A stretch of DNA of 64,000 bases from Streptomyces sioyaensis (GTDB lineage Bacteria; Actinomycetota; Actinomycetes; Streptomycetales; Streptomycetaceae): the NCBI RefSeq assembly GCF_004122735.1, contig NZ_SDIF01000002.1, forward strand, positions 87,465-151,464. Reading direction: 5' to 3'. A program made the position numbers and the translations under genes. This document shows, piece after piece, positions 16,152 through 24,459 of this stretch (within the stretch, counting starts at the first letter, position 1; the number at the start of each line of letters is the position of its first letter). The notes beneath the pieces are model-generated. The model searched no databases and was not told the DNA's origin. It saw nothing but the letters and a program-made list of their open reading frames with translations.

Positions 16152-17771
16152 CTACCGCGGTTCCGGGGCCGCAGCCGCTGGGGTGCCCGCTGCCAGGGAT
16201 TCCCCGGTGTGCGGGGTGTCTTTCCAGCCACCCCGCAAGGCCGACACGGCCAGCAGGCACGACACCAACGCCGCCGTCCCGCAGACCACGTACCCGAGCG
16301 AGTAGCCCCGGCCGAGCGCGTCCCGGGCAAGGGCTATCGCCTGACCTGGTGCAGAGTCCGGCGGAACCGAGTTCACCGCCAGGGGGCCGCCGGCCCGGGC
16401 CACCTCTGTGGCAGTGGATTTCACCGCCGGGTCGAGCGAGGAGGCGGACAGGTGGGACCGGAACGCCGAGGCGGCATGGCCGAGGGCGACCGCACCGATG
16501 AGCGCCGGGCCGAGGGTGAAACCGAAGTCCCGGAGCAGGCTGGTCGATGCGCTGGCCATACCGGCGTAGCGGATCGGCACCGTGTTCACGGCGACTGCGG
16601 TGAGCGACGCGATGCTGAACGCATAGCCGATGCCCGCCAGGCCCAGGGGGGCGAGGTATGCGCCGAGCGAGGTCTCCCGTACGTGCAGGCTCGCCATCCA
16701 GAAGTCGCCCGCGGCCATCAGCAGCAGGCCGCCGGAGAGCAGCCAGCGGGGGTTTGCCCGCTCCAGCAGCCGTGAGATGAGCGGAGTGAGTACCAGCGAG
16801 AACCCGCCGAGCAGGACAAAGGCCACCGAGGTCCGCAGCGGGCTCTGGTGCTGGATCACCCCGATGCGGATGCTGGTCGCATAGGCGGTGCCGAGGAAGC
16901 TGAACATCCCGACGACGGTGATGATCGAGACGATGGTGAAGGCGCGGTTGCGGAACAGGTCAAGGCGCAACAGAGGCGTGCGGGCCCGGTGCTCCGCGAA
17001 GACGAACAGTACGAGGAACACCGCGGCAACGACGAAGGCACCGATCACCGGACGGGAACCCCAGCCGTCGGTCGGCCCCTGGATCACCGCGTAGAGCAGG
17101 GCGAACAGGCCGATGAGGATGGTGATCTGGCCGCCCCAGTCCAGTGAGCGGCCCTCCGGCGAGCTGGAGTCTTCGGCGACCAGCCAGCAGACCAGCGCGG
17201 TGACCAAGGCCAGTGCGGCGACGATCACAAAGGAAAGCTTCCATGAACCGTACGTCCCGGAGATGCCGCCGAGAACGGGGGCGATGAACCCGCCGGTGGA
17301 GAGCGAGGCGGTCCAGACCGCGATGCCCCGCGCCCGGTCGCGCGGCGTGTGGGTGCCGGCCGCCACCATGGCGAGCGTGGTGGGGAACAACGCCGCGGCG
17401 CCGAGGCCGCCGAGGAGCTGGCCTGCCCACAACTGGGGGACACCCACGGCCGTAGCCGCCACCACCTCGCCGACGGCCAGCAGTCCCGCGCCGCCGACCA
17501 GCAGCCGCTTGCGGCCGAAGAGGTCGCCCAGTACGCCGAAGGTCAGCTCCAGTACCGTCACGGGCAACAAGAACGCGTCGGAGATCCAGGTGAGTTGGGA
17601 GCCGACCGGATGCAGGCTCCCCTGGAAAAGCCCGTTCAGGGTCGCGGGCATGGCCAGCGCGATCTGGGCGAGACACACCGCCAGGCAGCTCGTGAGCAGC
17701 GTTGCCGTACGGGAGGCGGGGGCGTACCCGCGCCGGTCCCCAACGGCCTTGGTTCTGGAGCTGGTCATCAT
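16152..17771 (-). CDS. DHA2-type MFS exporter of the PsuG cluster
   Basis: A 539-residue transporter with about 14 helices, the layout of the DHA2 drug:proton antiporter group. Motif A is GDLFGRKRLLVGG near residue 85; motif C-like GGFIAPVLGGISG lies near 165. The ATG overlaps the stop of the psuG gene (ATGA), so both are made from one message. By position it is the likely export and self-resistance pump for the product of the 16-27 kb cluster. A second ATG is one codon later. Confidence 0.86.
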   Translation of the reverse strand: MMTSSRTKAVGDRRGYAPASRTATLLTSCLAVCLAQIALAMPATLNGLFQGSLHPVGSQLTWISDAFLLPVTVLELTFGVLGDLFGRKRLLVGGAGLLAVGEVVAATAVGVPQLWAGQLLGGLGAAALFPTTLAMVAAGTHTPRDRARGIAVWTASLSTGGFIAPVLGGISGTYGSWKLSFVIVAALALVTALVCWLVAEDSSSPEGRSLDWGGQITILIGLFALLYAVIQGPTDGWGSRPVIGAFVVAAVFLVLFVFAEHRARTPLLRLDLFRNRAFTIVSIITVVGMFSFLGTAYATSIRIGVIQHQSPLRTSVAFVLLGGFSLVLTPLISRLLERANPRWLLSGGLLLMAAGDFWMASLHVRETSLGAYLAPLGLAGIGYAFSIASLTAVAVNTVPIRYAGMASASTSLLRDFGFTLGPALIGAVALGHAASAFRSHLSASSLDPAVKSTATEVARAGGPLAVNSVPPDSAPGQAIALARDALGRGYSLGYVVCGTAALVSCLLAVSALRGGWKDTPHTGESLAAGTPAAAAPEPR

Positions 17772-18763
17772 GTCACTCGCTTCCACACGTCGGCGGCCTG
17801 GCCGGCCTGCCGTCCCGGTCCAAGAGCACGGCCCAGGCCGCGCTCGGCTTCCTGGCGGTCCGCAAGGGCGCGGGCCACCTGTCCGGCCAGCTTCGCCGTG
17901 CTGATCAGCACCGCGCGGCTTGCCGCCGCACTCCGTCCCTCGGTCGCCGCGGATACGGCCTTCAGCAGGTACGGGGTGATCGCTGCGCCGTGCACACCGT
18001 CGCGTTCGGCTTCCTGCACGGCGCCTTGGACCGCCTGCTCGACGCGGTCGCTGTCCAGCGCGTCCTCGGCTTCGATGGGCGAGGTGACGACCACCGATCC
18101 GGTCGCCCCGGCCTTCCAGTGCACGTCGATGGCCGCGGCCAACGTCGCGAGCTCATCGGTCCGCTGCGGATTGGGGAACCCGCTGGAGGTGCAGTAATAC
18201 GCCGGGAAGTCCGCACACCGATAGCCGATGACCGGCACCCCCAGCGTCTCCAGATATTCCAGCGTGAGTCCCACGTCGAGAATGCTCTTGGCACCCGAAC
18301 ACACCACGGCGACCTGACGACGTGTCAATTCCATGAGATCGGCGGAGATGTCAAAGGTGACCGAGGTGTTGCGGTGCACTCCTCCGATGCCTCCGGTCGA
18401 GAGCACCGGAATACCGGCGTGGTCGGCGATGAACAAGGAAGAGGCCACGGTGGTGGCCCCGAGGCCGCCGGAGGCCAGGATCATTCCGACGTCCCGTGTA
18501 CTGGCCTTGGGAATGTGCTTGGTGCCGGCGAACCGGTCAAGTTCGCCGTCGCTCATCCCGACGACGAAGTGCCCGTCGGCAATTCCGATCGTGGCGGGTA
18601 CGGCGCCCCCGTCGCGCACCGCCTGGTCGATGGCGCACGCCAATTCAAGATTTCCCGGGTACGGTGGCCCGTGGTTGATGACGGTGGTCTCGCATGCCAC
18701 CACCGGCCGCCCTTCCCGCAGGGCCTGTTCGACCTCATCACTCAGGCGTAGCAACTGGTGCAC
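17768..18763 (-). CDS. psuG: PsuG-family C-C glycosidase / C-glycosynthase
   Basis: Member of the pseudouridine-5'-phosphate glycosidase family (PF04227), which reversibly joins ribose 5-phosphate to a ring carbon. Length 331 residues; the GTG start has AAGGAGGAAAG directly upstream. Compared from memory with E. coli PsuG: Glu25 (Glu31), Lys86 (Lys93), Asp142 (manganese ligand Asp149) and the Schiff-base Lys159 in SGAKSILDVG (Lys166) are kept, but the place of Asn289 reads Ser282. No PsuK-type kinase gene is near, which argues against pseudouridine salvage. Family members act as synthases in C-nucleoside and C-riboside antibiotic pathways, and the SARP, exporter and tailoring genes here suggest the same. 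Preceded by the 11-bp repeats. Confidence 0.88.
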   Translation of the reverse strand: MHQLLRLSDEVEQALREGRPVVACETTVINHGPPYPGNLELACAIDQAVRDGGAVPATIGIADGHFVVGMSDGELDRFAGTKHIPKASTRDVGMILASGGLGATTVASSLFIADHAGIPVLSTGGIGGVHRNTSVTFDISADLMELTRRQVAVVCSGAKSILDVGLTLEYLETLGVPVIGYRCADFPAYYCTSSGFPNPQRTDELATLAAAIDVHWKAGATGSVVVTSPIEAEDALDSDRVEQAVQGAVQEAERDGVHGAAITPYLLKAVSAATEGRSAAASRAVLISTAKLAGQVARALADRQEAERGLGRALGPGRQAGQAADVWKRVT

Positions 18764-18861
18764 CTTTCCTCCTTCTTGACGCGAGGCCCCGCGACCAGTT
18801 GTCGGAATCCGTCCGTGGCCTTTGTGCGCGTCGAGAGTGGCGACCATGCTCGGGCCCCTGG

Positions 18862-18888
18862 CTGAGGTGCACCTGACGGTGGGCTGAC
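18862..18888 (-). promoter_or_regulatory. Predicted SARP operator of psuG
   Basis: On the plus strand CTGAG (18862), CTGAC (18873) and CTGAC (18884) are spaced exactly 11 bases apart. Read towards psuG this is GTCAG, GTCAG, CTCAG, ending about 100 bases before the psuG start. SARP proteins bind direct repeats with 11-bp period near the -35 region. The same pattern occurs at 27114-27151. It could also serve the divergent hydratase gene at 19026. Confidence 0.62.
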
Positions 18889-19025
18889 GCCGCCGGGCGG
18901 GCGGTCGGGCCGCTGCATCAGCGCCGTGTCAGGCCGGCAGCAGAACCGGGGAGCAGGGTGTGGCTGTCCGGCGTCCGAACCGTGAATCCGGGCAAGCCAA
19001 GGAAATGCCGAAAGGAGCCCTCAGC

Positions 19026-19835
19026 ATGCTTCCGAGTACGGAAAGCGACGGCATCGCGGAAGCGGCGCAACGGCTCTGGAATGCGCGCAGGAGCAATCTC
19101 CCCTGTGCACCGGTCCGCACCTTGCTGGACGCTGGAGATGTCGGGGCCGCGTATGAGGTTCAGGAAGTGAACACGCGACGCGCACTGTCCGAGGGACGAC
19201 GACTCGTCGGGCGCAAGATCGGACTGACCTCACCGGCAGTGCAGCAGCAGCTCGGTGTCGATCAGCCGGATTTCGGGGTGCTGTTCGGCGATATGGCGGT
19301 GGGCGACGCCGAGGAAATCGATCTCACGAGGCTGATCGACCCGCGCATCGAGGTGGAGGTCGCCTTCGTCCTGGAAACCGGCCTCGCCGATGCATGGACG
19401 ACGACGGCCGACGTGATGCGTGCGACCGCCTACGTGGTGACGGCGATCGAAGTGGTCGACTCACGGATTGCCGCCTGGGACATCGATATCGTCGACACGG
19501 TCGCCGACAACGCCTCCAGTGGCCTGTTTTTTCTCGGCGGGACCCCACGGCGCCTGGACGGACTGGATCTGCGGGAGAGCGGAGCGGTCCTGCTGGCCGG
19601 CGGCGAACCCCTGTCTGTCGGAGCCGGCGCGGCGTGCCTGGGACACCCGGTGAACGCGGTGACCTGGCTCGCCCGCCGACTGGCCACGACCGACCACCCG
19701 CTCGCCGCCGGCGATGTGGTCCTCTCCGGTGCCCTCGGCCCCATGGTCCGCGTTGCGCCCGGAACCGTCTACGAAGCGCGTGTCTCCGGGCTCGGTTCGG
19801 TACGAGCGGTGTGCGCGAAGGGAAATCACTCATGA
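19026..19835 (+). CDS. 2-keto-4-pentenoate hydratase family enzyme
   Basis: Fumarylacetoacetase-like fold of the MhpD/DmpE group, 269 residues. Family blocks: GRRLVGRKIGLTS near 58, DFGVLFGDM, IDPRIEVEVAFVLE (metal-binding acids near 105), IEVVDSRIAAWD and DNASSGLFFLGG. It would hydrate 2-oxopent-4-enoate-type acids or decarboxylate a vinylogous acid. The ATG at 19026 is supported by AAAGGAG eight bases upstream. The stop overlaps the start of the truncated acetaldehyde-dehydrogenase frame, so it was once the first gene of a meta-cleavage-like operon. Divergent from psuG. Confidence 0.84.
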   Translation: MLPSTESDGIAEAAQRLWNARRSNLPCAPVRTLLDAGDVGAAYEVQEVNTRRALSEGRRLVGRKIGLTSPAVQQQLGVDQPDFGVLFGDMAVGDAEEIDLTRLIDPRIEVEVAFVLETGLADAWTTTADVMRATAYVVTAIEVVDSRIAAWDIDIVDTVADNASSGLFFLGGTPRRLDGLDLRESGAVLLAGGEPLSVGAGAACLGHPVNAVTWLARRLATTDHPLAAGDVVLSGALGPMVRVAPGTVYEARVSGLGSVRAVCAKGNHS

Positions 19836-19915
19836 CCGTACCGGTCGCCGTTCTCGGGCCCGGAAATATCGGCACCGACCTGATGTTCAAGATGCTCCGG
19901 CAGTTCGACGCGTGA
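19832..19915 (+). pseudogene. mhpF: Truncated acetaldehyde dehydrogenase start
   Basis: A 27-codon frame beginning MTVPVAVLGPGNIGTDLMF and ending RQFDA before a stop. The GPGNIGTDLM stretch is the NAD-binding P-loop of acylating acetaldehyde dehydrogenases (MhpF/DmpF), which normally run to about 300 residues and follow the hydratase in meta-cleavage operons. Here everything after the first helix is gone, and the next gene starts nine bases later. The ATGA overlap with the hydratase gene is intact. It may still be translated as a small peptide that couples the flanking genes. Confidence 0.7.
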
Positions 19916-19924
19916 GAGGTCGCC

Positions 19925-20716
19925 ATGAGTGGATTGACTCCCGAGGAAAGGCTGGCCGCGCGGCTCGACGAGGCGGCCCGGCGGGGTGAGGTCACCTCGC
20001 AGCCCTCACAAGCAGCTCCGCTGAGCGTCGCGGACGCCTACGCGGTACAGGAACTGGCCATCGCCCGGCGGCTGGACCGCGGCGAACGTCTGGTGGGCGT
20101 GAAGATGGGCTTCACCAGTCGCCAGAAGATGGCGCAGATGGGCGTGGACGAGGTCATCTGGGGCCGCCTGACCAGCGCCATGCTGGTCCCGGAGGGCGAC
20201 CGGATCGCACCGGACCACTACATCCATCCGCGGATCGAACCCGAGCTCGCGTTCCTGATCGGACGGGACATACCTCCTGGCGCACCGCCGGAGACGATCA
20301 CGTCGGCGGTGACCGCGGTCGCCCCCGCCTTGGAGATCATCGACTCCCGCTATGCGGACTTCCGCTTCACCCTGGCGGATGTGGTGGCCGACAACGCGTC
20401 CGCCGCCGGATTCGTCCTCGGCGCCTGGCGGGCCGTGCCGCCGTCGCTGGACTGCCTCGGCGTGCTCCTGGAGGTGGACGGCCGGACCGCCGAGGTCGGG
20501 GCCACCGCGTCGATCCTCGGGGACCCGTGGCGTTCGCTGGCGGCCGCGGCACGGCTGACCGGGCGGGCCGGGATGCCGCTGCGGGCGGGGTGGGTGGTAC
20601 TCGCCGGCGGTGCCACCGCGGCGGTTCCGCTGCGCCCGGGAGCGCAGGTGCGTGCGGTGATCGAGTCACTCGGTTCGGCGTCGGTGACGGTAGCGGCTAA
20701 CTCTGCACGGCCTTAG
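19925..20716 (+). CDS. 4-oxalocrotonate decarboxylase-like enzyme
   Basis: Second member of the hydratase/decarboxylase family in this operon, 263 residues. The blocks RLVGVKMGFTSRQKMAQMG (residues 55-73) and VIWGRLTSAMLVPEGD are typical of the DmpH/NbaG decarboxylase branch; metal-binding acids occur in HPRIEPELAFLIG, followed by EIIDSRYADF and DNASAAGFVLG. It would decarboxylate 4-oxalocrotonate to 2-oxopent-4-enoate, the step before the hydratase. GAGAGG lies upstream of the ATG. Its end overlaps the end of the convergent SARP gene by 20 bases. Confidence 0.82.
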   Translation: MSGLTPEERLAARLDEAARRGEVTSQPSQAAPLSVADAYAVQELAIARRLDRGERLVGVKMGFTSRQKMAQMGVDEVIWGRLTSAMLVPEGDRIAPDHYIHPRIEPELAFLIGRDIPPGAPPETITSAVTAVAPALEIIDSRYADFRFTLADVVADNASAAGFVLGAWRAVPPSLDCLGVLLEVDGRTAEVGATASILGDPWRSLAAAARLTGRAGMPLRAGWVVLAGGATAAVPLRPGAQVRAVIESLGSASVTVAANSARP

Positions 20717-23700
20717 CGGTGCGGTCCACGTCGTCGGCCAGCCAGGTCGGAGTGGGCATTCCCGTCTCGTCGCGGATCTGCCGTGCCCGGGCCAGCAGTC
20801 CGGCGGCGCGCTGCCGGTCGGTCCGGCAGACCGCCCGGGCCAGGGCTTCGAGGCCCATGGCCAGCATCCAGGGGTCGTGCACCGACTCGCCGGCGGCGAG
20901 GGCGCGCTCGAAGCACTCCCGTGCCTCCGCCGTCTTGCCGAGGTCGACCAGCACCAGGCCCAGGCAGACACGGGACATCCCCGCTTCCCTGGACAGGGCC
21001 ATGCGTTCATAGGACTCCAGCGCGCTGGTGTGCAGGGCACTGGCCCGTTCCAGGTCCTTGTCGGCACGCACGAGGATGCCAAGACTGTTGCGGGCACCGG
21101 CAGCGGGCTCTTCGGCGCCGATCCAGGCAGCGGTGTTCAACGACTCGTGCAACAGGTCACGGGCGGTGTCCCGATCGCCGCGGAGGATGGCCAGCCGCCC
21201 AAGGTCGGCCAGCCGTGCCGCGACCATCTCGGCCAGCCCGAGCCGCCGGGCCAGGCCGAGCCCCTCGTCGGCGAGCGCCGTCGCCTCGCGGTAGCGGCCG
21301 CGGCATTCGCTGACCGCACCGAGGCGGAACAGAGCGCGCAGGACTCCCCACTGGTCGCCGCTGCGGCGGTAATGCGTCAGGGCGTGGGTGAACAGATCGG
21401 TGGCGCGTTCGACATCGCCCTGCCAGAAAGCACCGAGTCCGGCAACGAGGTAGGAACTCGCCAGTACCCAATGGTCGGTGGCCTCGTCCAGCCCGTCGAA
21501 GGCACGGGCGATATGAGGGGCGGCTTCGGCGTGCTCCCCTTGGCGCATCAGCGCGTGCGCCAGAAAGGCCGAGGCGAGGGCGAGATCGGAGTCGGAGCTG
21601 CCGGCGGCGGTCCCGACGTCCAGCGCCTTGCGGCCGAGACGTACGGCGGCGTCGAGGTCGTGTGCGTTCTGCGCGAGGTGGGACGCCCAGGCGAGCGCGA
21701 GCGCATGGACGGTGGGCGAGGTTTCGCGGCCGTCCAGTTCCAGCGCGGCGAGGAGTCGCCGGGTGCCGCTCTGGTGCTCGGCGCGGATCCACCAGTACCA
21801 GGCGAGCGCGCCTGCCATCCGCTGCGCCGGCTCGGCTTCCCCTCGTCCGAGCAGCCAGTCCAGGGCGGTATCGAGATTGCCCGTCTCCTGTTGCAGGGTG
21901 GCCAGCCATACGGGCTGGTCGGGCCCTCGTACCTGTCTGCCGCCCTCTTCACCGACCGCGAGGAAGTACGCGGCGTGCCGGTCGCGTACCTTTCCGTAGT
22001 CGTCGGTGGCGTGCAGCCGTGCGGTGCCGTACTCCCGGATCGTCTCCAGCATCTCGTAACGCGCGCGGTCGCCCGTTCCCACCTCGACGGTGACCAGGGA
22101 CTTGTTGACCAGGCGGTCGAGGCAGTCCCGCACGGCCGCCGCGTCCATCTCCGGCAGGTCGGCGCAGACGGCCGCTGCCGCGTCCACGGAGAAACCGCCG
22201 GAGAACACCGACAGCCGGTCGAAGACCGCTCGCTCCGCCGCGGACAGCAGCTCATAGCTCCAGTCGACCATCGCCGCCAGGGTACGGTGGCGCGCTGTCG
22301 CGGTGCGGGAGCCTCCCGTCAGCAGACTGAAGCGGTCGGTCAGGCCGCGGGTGATCTCCGTGGGCGACATCGACTTGGTGCGGGCTGCCGCGAGTTCGAT
22401 GGCCAGCGGAATACCGTCCAGCCGACGGCAGATCTCCCCGGCCTGTACGGCGTTCCCTTCGGACAGACAGAAGCCGGGACTGACGGCACGGGCGCGCTCC
22501 ACGAAGAGCTGTACCGCTTCGTGGCCGGCGATGGCCTCGGGGTCCTGTTCGGCGGCACCCGGGTAGCGCATGGGCGGTACGGGCAGCTGCATCTCTCCGG
22601 GCACCCCCAGCGGCTCCCTGCTGGTGGTGACGATGCGCAGCCGCCCGCAGTCCCGCAGCAGCGCTTCCGCCAGCTCGGCGACGGCCTCGACTAGGTGTTC
22701 GCAGTTGTCCAGCACCAGCAGCAGCTGCTTTTCCTGGAGGTACTGCCGCAGCCGCTCGACGGCGGGCCGTACGGTACCCGGAGCGGGCGCCGCCTGCATG
22801 GAGGGAGACGGTGGCGACCTGACGTCGAGAGCCTGCAGGACCGCGCCGGCGACCCGGTCCGGTTCGGAGACCGGCGCCAGTTCCACCACCCATACGCCGT
22901 CGGGCAGCGGCAGGTCGGCGGCGCCGGCCGCCTCCAGGGCAAGGCGGGTCTTCCCGGTCCCGCCGGCCCCGGTCAACGTGACCAGCCGCCATGAACGGAC
23001 GAACTGCCGCACCTGGCCGAGCAGGTCATGACGTCCGACGAAGCTGGTCAAGGGGGTGCGCAGATTGCCCGTGGCGCGCGAGGCCGCGGGCGCTGCCTGG
23101 GGGACCGGTGCGGAAGCGGGTCCGAGCAGGCCCGCGTCGTGGATCAGGATCCGCTGCTCCAGCCGCTGCAGCTCCTCACTCGGTTCGACCCCCAGCTCGT
23201 CGACGAGCTGGGCGCGGGCCTTGTGGAACACCCGCAGGGCTTCGGCCTGGCGGCCGGCGCGGTACAGGCTGGTCATGAGCAGGGCGAAGAAGTGCTCCCG
23301 GAGCGGGTGTGCCTCGGTGAGTGCGGACAGCTCCGGGACGACCTCGGCATGGCGGCCCACGGCGAGGTCTGCCTCGATGCGGCTCTCCAGGGCGATGAGA
23401 CGCAACTCGTCGAGGCGACCGGCTTCGGTCCGGGCGAAGTCCATGTCCAGGACATCGGCGAGGGCGGGCCCGCGCCACAGGGCGAGCGCCTCGGACAGGG
23501 TGGCGGCAGCGGCCTCCGGCTCACCGGCCCTCTGCGCCGTGCGTCCGGCCGCCACCAGGGCCTCGAACCGGTAGACGTCGACGTCTTCGCGGTCCACGTC
23601 CAGCGTGTAGCCGCCGCTTGCGGTGGCGATCCGCTTGCTGCCCAGCAACGCCCGGAGCCGCGAGATCTGAGCCTGGATCGTGTTCGCCGGGTGTGCGGGC

Positions 23701-23861
23701 ACGTCCTCACCCCAGACCTCGGCGAGGATGCGGTCGGTGGAAACCACCATTCCGCTGTGCAGTGCGAGCAGGGCCAGCAAGGTCCGCTGCCGGGGCCCCT
23801 CAAGAGGAACCAGCTGTTCCGCCTCGCGGACTTCCAGCCGTCCGAGCAGCTGAACTCGCAT
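20697..23861 (-). CDS. SARP-family transcriptional activator, large form
   Basis: Pathway-specific regulator of about 1055 residues. The N-terminus is an OmpR-type winged helix (MRVQLLGRLEV, GPRQRTLLALLALHSG) followed by the bacterial transcriptional activation domain (residues about 95-245, EALALWRGPAL, RVFHKARAQLVDELGVEPS). Next is an NB-ARC ATPase with P-loop LTGAGGTGKTRLALEAAG near 300 and LLLVLDNCEHLVEA, then a C-terminal TPR array. This is the AfsR-like arrangement. The ATG at 23861 gives the canonical start; an in-frame ATG at 23909 overlaps the flavin-reductase gene. It ends the dioxygenase operon, so it probably activates its own transcription through the repeats at 27114-27151. Confidence 0.9.
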   Translation of the reverse strand: MRVQLLGRLEVREAEQLVPLEGPRQRTLLALLALHSGMVVSTDRILAEVWGEDVPAHPANTIQAQISRLRALLGSKRIATASGGYTLDVDREDVDVYRFEALVAAGRTAQRAGEPEAAAATLSEALALWRGPALADVLDMDFARTEAGRLDELRLIALESRIEADLAVGRHAEVVPELSALTEAHPLREHFFALLMTSLYRAGRQAEALRVFHKARAQLVDELGVEPSEELQRLEQRILIHDAGLLGPASAPVPQAAPAASRATGNLRTPLTSFVGRHDLLGQVRQFVRSWRLVTLTGAGGTGKTRLALEAAGAADLPLPDGVWVVELAPVSEPDRVAGAVLQALDVRSPPSPSMQAAPAPGTVRPAVERLRQYLQEKQLLLVLDNCEHLVEAVAELAEALLRDCGRLRIVTTSREPLGVPGEMQLPVPPMRYPGAAEQDPEAIAGHEAVQLFVERARAVSPGFCLSEGNAVQAGEICRRLDGIPLAIELAAARTKSMSPTEITRGLTDRFSLLTGGSRTATARHRTLAAMVDWSYELLSAAERAVFDRLSVFSGGFSVDAAAAVCADLPEMDAAAVRDCLDRLVNKSLVTVEVGTGDRARYEMLETIREYGTARLHATDDYGKVRDRHAAYFLAVGEEGGRQVRGPDQPVWLATLQQETGNLDTALDWLLGRGEAEPAQRMAGALAWYWWIRAEHQSGTRRLLAALELDGRETSPTVHALALAWASHLAQNAHDLDAAVRLGRKALDVGTAAGSSDSDLALASAFLAHALMRQGEHAEAAPHIARAFDGLDEATDHWVLASSYLVAGLGAFWQGDVERATDLFTHALTHYRRSGDQWGVLRALFRLGAVSECRGRYREATALADEGLGLARRLGLAEMVAARLADLGRLAILRGDRDTARDLLHESLNTAAWIGAEEPAAGARNSLGILVRADKDLERASALHTSALESYERMALSREAGMSRVCLGLVLVDLGKTAEARECFERALAAGESVHDPWMLAMGLEALARAVCRTDRQRAAGLLARARQIRDETGMPTPTWLADDVDRTAKAVQS

Positions 23862-23898
23862 GTGAGAAGGGTAACACCCCCGGTCAGCGGCCACTTTG

Positions 23899-24459
23899 TC
23901 ACGCGGCATGGCTTCCGTCGGCGCCGTCCGCCTCGCACAGTGGCCGGTCGCGGTAGCGGTCCACCAGGCCGGGTGGCGCGAGGAGCGGCGCGGGTGACAG
24001 CTCGCGGAACTCGCGGTCGAAGTACACCAGGGGCGGCCCGTCGTTCACCTGGACGCTCTCGACCTCGCCGACGAGGATGCTGTGGTCACCGGCGTCGTAC
24101 CGGGCGGATGCCCGGCAGACCAGGCTGGCCAGCGCGCTGGGCAGGACGGGAACTCCGCCCTCGGTACGGAATCCGGCCCGGGCGAACTTGTCGGCGCCGG
24201 CCTTCGCACACCGCAGGGCGAGCGTGCGGTGCTCGGGCCGCAGTACGTTGATCGCGTACCGCTCGGCCCGCCGCAACACCTCGTGGGAGCGTGCGGACAC
24301 CGCCGGGCAGAACAGCACCAGCGGCGGCGACAGGGACACGGAACAGAAGGCGCTGACCGTGATGCCCCACGCCTCGCCGTCCGCATCGGAGGTGGTCACG
24401 ATCGTCACGCCGCTGGGGAAGCTGCCCAGCGCCCGGCGGAAGGAGTCAGCGTCCATCAT
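23899..24459 (-). CDS. Flavin reductase (HpaC-like)
   Basis: NAD(P)H:flavin oxidoreductase of the FMN-binding split-barrel family (PF01613), 186 residues. It supplies reduced FAD or FMN to a partner monooxygenase. Typical blocks: FRRALGSFPSGVTIVTT at the N-terminus, ITVSAFCSVSLSPPLVLFC (residues 33-51), FARAGFRTEGGVPVLP, and GDHSILVGEVESV. Two adjacent ATGs start it inside the end of the monooxygenase gene, so the pair is translationally coupled. Because that monooxygenase is frameshifted, this reductase may be without a partner. Confidence 0.85.
   Translation of the reverse strand: MMDADSFRRALGSFPSGVTIVTTSDADGEAWGITVSAFCSVSLSPPLVLFCPAVSARSHEVLRRAERYAINVLRPEHRTLALRCAKAGADKFARAGFRTEGGVPVLPSALASLVCRASARYDAGDHSILVGEVESVQVNDGPPLVYFDREFRELSPAPLLAPPGLVDRYRDRPLCEADGADGSHAA

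Noticed and set aside
20877..22694. A 605-codon plus-strand frame opposite the SARP gene
   Set aside because: Antisense shadow of a high-GC gene: no motifs, Gly/Arg-rich, while the minus strand holds clear NB-ARC and TPR sequence.
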